DNA of 7,405 bases, taken from Paraneptunicella sp964228975 (lineage in GTDB: Bacteria > Pseudomonadota > Gammaproteobacteria > Enterobacterales > Alteromonadaceae). Below the pieces are notes generated by a model. The model was not told the DNA's origin. It worked only from the letters and a program-made list of their open reading frames with translations, and searched no databases. Of the stretch, positions 5,434 to 7,405 are shown piece by piece (within the stretch, counting starts at the first letter, position 1; every line of letters begins with the position of its first letter). Position numbers and translations under genes: made by a program. Where the stretch lies: contig CAXRCC010000264.1 in the NCBI GenBank assembly GCA_964228975.1, forward strand, positions 1 through 7,405. Direction: 5' to 3'.

Positions 5434-6342
5434 ATGTCTGATGTCCCTCATCACCCAGAAACTCTTTATCAATGTAATGGTGTAACCCTTGCCTGTGACA
5501 GCTTTGGTGATAAGTCACACCCCCCCGTTTTACTTGTTATGGGGCTTGCCACTCAGCTCATTCATTGGGACGAGCAGTTTTGCCGACAGTTGGCTGCACA
5601 AGGCTATTGGGTAATTCGCTTTGATAACCGTGATATCGGAAAAAGTGAGCACTTACATCATTTAAAGCTCCCGAATTTGATAAAGCTCGCAGGAAAGCAT
5701 TTTTTCAATACTCAGTTTACTCCGCCCTACAGCTTGCAAGACATGGCTGACGATGCCATCGCACTTATGGACACATTACGCATTCCTAAAGCGCACGTTG
5801 TAGGCGTTTCAATGGGAGGAATGATTTCACAACTTATTGCTATTCACTACCCGGAACGCGTACAAAGCCTCACGTCGATTATGTCGGCTCCCGGCGATAA
5901 AAAGCTGCTCAAACCGACGCCAAGAATGTCGTTATTTATGATGAAACCGCCCCCTGCTAATCGTACGCAACATATTGCGCACACCATTAACATGTGGCGC
6001 TTATTACACGGCAAACACTACCCATTTGAAGAAGAGCGCGTCCACCGAATTGTCACCACATCATTAAAAAGAGGCTTTTCCCCAAAAGGCGTAATGCGCC
6101 AACTTAGCGCGATTGTTTCCGCTGAAGACAGAACCCAAAAGTTAACGCAACTTAAGCTGCCCTCGTTGATTTTTCATGGTGAAAACGACCCTCTCGTGCC
6201 CGTCGCCAACGGCATTGCAATGGCACAGAGTATTCCTGGGGCAAAGTTAACCATCGTTAAGGGTATGGGGCACACAATCCCAACCCCTGTGTGGCCTCAA
6301 ATTGTTGATGAATTTCAAAATATGGTGGGTGGGATGAGATGA
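5434..6342 (+). CDS. Alpha/beta-fold hydrolase
   Basis: The 302-residue cytoplasmic protein is a complete alpha/beta hydrolase. The nucleophile elbow is GVSMGG, with Ser126; Asp252 is in HGENDPLVP and His280 in GMGHTIP, giving the full triad in the usual order and spacing. VMGLATQLIHWD (35-46) supplies the oxyanion-hole loop after the first core strand, and VIRFDNRDIGKS (60-71) is typical of esterase/epoxide-hydrolase-like members. A cap region lies about 155-225. The overall look resembles the methylesterase-like (RdmC-type) or general esterase branch; the substrate cannot be told from sequence. ATG 5434 is the only start before the in-frame TAA at 5377-5379, and GGAG lies 11 nt upstream, slightly far. 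It converges on the alkC-like gene 52 bp downstream. Confidence 0.93.
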   Translation: MSDVPHHPETLYQCNGVTLACDSFGDKSHPPVLLVMGLATQLIHWDEQFCRQLAAQGYWVIRFDNRDIGKSEHLHHLKLPNLIKLAGKHFFNTQFTPPYSLQDMADDAIALMDTLRIPKAHVVGVSMGGMISQLIAIHYPERVQSLTSIMSAPGDKKLLKPTPRMSLFMMKPPPANRTQHIAHTINMWRLLHGKHYPFEEERVHRIVTTSLKRGFSPKGVMRQLSAIVSAEDRTQKLTQLKLPSLIFHGENDPLVPVANGIAMAQSIPGAKLTIVKGMGHTIPTPVWPQIVDEFQNMVGGMR

Positions 6343-6346
6343 AATC

Positions 6347-6368
6347 AGGCGAATTCGGTATAACGCCT
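6347..6368. other. Weak inverted repeat between the convergent genes
   Basis: AGGCG (6347-6351) pairs with CGCCT (6364-6368) over a 12-nt loop, between the hydrolase stop and the alkC-like stop. Two GAATTC palindromes (6351-6356 and 6373-6378) offer an alternative fold. There is no T-run on either side, so a terminator function is doubtful. Confidence 0.25.
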
Positions 6369-6394
6369 TCCTGAATTCAACCACTTCTCTACCC

Positions 6395-7405
6395 CTACGC
6401 TAAAACATCAAACACCTGCTCAGCCACGACTTCACCGTTTAGCACAAGCTCGATTTTGTGCTCGCCCGGATAATGTTTGCGTGTACTCATTTGCTTAAGA
6501 GAATGTTTTCGCGTGTAAGACTTCTGTTTTTCTGAAAACTCACTCTCAGAAATTTTAAACACTTTACGACTTTGCTTTGCATCCGCTTTAACAAAGTGAA
6601 TAGCGTACTCGATGCGAAGTTTACCTAAGGATTGGCTGTGAGTTTTTAAGGTAAAACTGAAAGGTAAGTGCTCACCAATATGAACTTGAGATTGACTTAG
6701 TAGCAGCTCAACAGGCGCGATGTGATCGATATCTCCTAAGCTAAACAACTTCAGAATTCGTGGCTCTGCCTGCTTTAATAAGGTGCGAGAAGCATGTTTT
6801 AAAATCCAATCCGTATGTTTGTGGCGACCTAAATATTGTTCCACCCACTGCACCACAATATCGGGGTTATCTTTTGCGATATCATTTAAGTTATTAGCCA
6901 CACTTTTTCGAACGTATAAAGACGCATCTTGGAGCAAGTTTAACAAGATGGGTAAAATGGCTGTTGGGTCTTGTTTAAAGCCCGGTAGCGCTTGTGCCCA
7001 AGGTAACCGCGGGCGACATCCCTCAGAAGCAAGCCTTCGAATATGCTCATTCTCATCTAGAGACCAAATCAACATTTGCGCCATCATGCGCGACTCGTCT
7101 TGCAAAATAAACGGACGCACCGCAAATTCTGAACTCGAATACTGCGTAAAATGGGCTAACGCTGGCAATGAAGTGTCCCAATCCTCCAAGCCATAAAGCT
7201 CAACAAAGTCAGGAAAATACATAGCGGCGAAGCCGGAAAAGTGGGTGGAAACGGGCTTTAGAATAGCAATGGCTTCAGAGTAGCTTTGTGGTAAATAATC
7301 GCGAAGTGTTTCGGTAATTCGGCGCATTCTCGCTTTAAGCGCCATCGATTCCCACTCTCCCATTAACACACTTTTTTGAAACGCTTGAACCTCAAAAGCA
7401 GGCCA
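6395..7405 (-). CDS. alkC: AlkC-family DNA alkylation repair glycosylase (5' end beyond the window)
   Basis: AlkC/AlkD-type glycosylases remove N3-/N7-alkylated purines such as 3-methyladenine without flipping the base. The visible 336 residues match the AlkC branch (COG4335) by eye. The first part, with MALKARMRRITETLRDYLP, is followed by FAVRPFI, then by SEGCRPRLPW (127-136 counted from the right edge) and LYVRKSVANNLNDIAKDNP (163-181), all in HEAT-like helical repeats. From about residue 228 a beta-rich domain follows (LPFSFTLKTHSQSLGKLRIE to KHYPGEHKIELVLNGEVV), which fits the C-terminal Ig-like domain described for AlkC proteins. A GTG at 7367-7369 could be called as start, but the frame is open to 7405 and residues WPAFEVQAFQKSV before it fit the family's N-terminus, so the real start lies upstream. 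It is convergent with the hydrolase gene. Confidence 0.88.
   Translation of the reverse strand, partial: WPAFEVQAFQKSVLMGEWESMALKARMRRITETLRDYLPQSYSEAIAILKPVSTHFSGFAAMYFPDFVELYGLEDWDTSLPALAHFTQYSSSEFAVRPFILQDESRMMAQMLIWSLDENEHIRRLASEGCRPRLPWAQALPGFKQDPTAILPILLNLLQDASLYVRKSVANNLNDIAKDNPDIVVQWVEQYLGRHKHTDWILKHASRTLLKQAEPRILKLFSLGDIDHIAPVELLLSQSQVHIGEHLPFSFTLKTHSQSLGKLRIEYAIHFVKADAKQSRKVFKISESEFSEKQKSYTRKHSLKQMSTRKHYPGEHKIELVLNGEVVAEQVFDVLA

Noticed and set aside
6783..7196. 137-residue plus-strand ORF
   Set aside because: It is antisense to the conserved AlkC HEAT-repeat region; composition is typical of a shadow frame.
1..7405. CRISPR array, insertion sequence, integrase or defence island
   Set aside because: No spaced direct repeats, no terminal inverted repeats with a transposase, and no mobile-element proteins were seen; all long genes are housekeeping or metabolic types.

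Overview
The window looks like ordinary chromosomal DNA of moderate G+C content from a marine-type gammaproteobacterium. The strongest evidence is a full-length AcnB very close to the enterobacterial protein along its whole length, a YbaN-family membrane protein, and an AlkC-type DNA glycosylase. I cannot name the genus; a Vibrio/Oceanospirillales-like lineage is a guess.

Layout. (1) 1-226, minus: the N-terminus of a secreted protein cut by the left edge. It is preceded by a leader of about 235 nt that holds two perfect hairpins right behind a TATAAT box with a GC-rich discriminator. (2) 476-1092: no intact gene. It holds a 38-bp tandem duplication rich in palindromes, a short minus-strand coding-like remnant ending in TAA, and a strong bidirectional terminator that ends acnB. 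(3) 1093-3705, minus: acnB, complete, starting at GTG. (4) 3706-3997: the divergent acnB/ybaN promoter region. (5) 3998-4354, plus: ybaN (DUF454). (6) 4540-5298, plus: a nucleotidyltransferase-like protein whose N-terminal catalytic motif seems lost. (7) 5434-6342, plus: an alpha/beta hydrolase with an intact Ser-Asp-His triad. (8) 6395-7405, minus: an AlkC-family DNA glycosylase, convergent with the hydrolase. It stays open through the right edge, so its true start lies outside.

The genes do not form an obvious pathway. AcnB is a central TCA enzyme, AlkC repairs alkylated bases, and the three plus-strand genes are separated by 135-185 bp gaps, so they need not be one operon. I see no CRISPR array, tRNA, rRNA, insertion sequence, integrase or defence cassette. 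The least explained parts are the structured leader at 227-463, the 705-955 region with its tandem repeat and gene remnant, and the degenerate nucleotidyltransferase-like gene.
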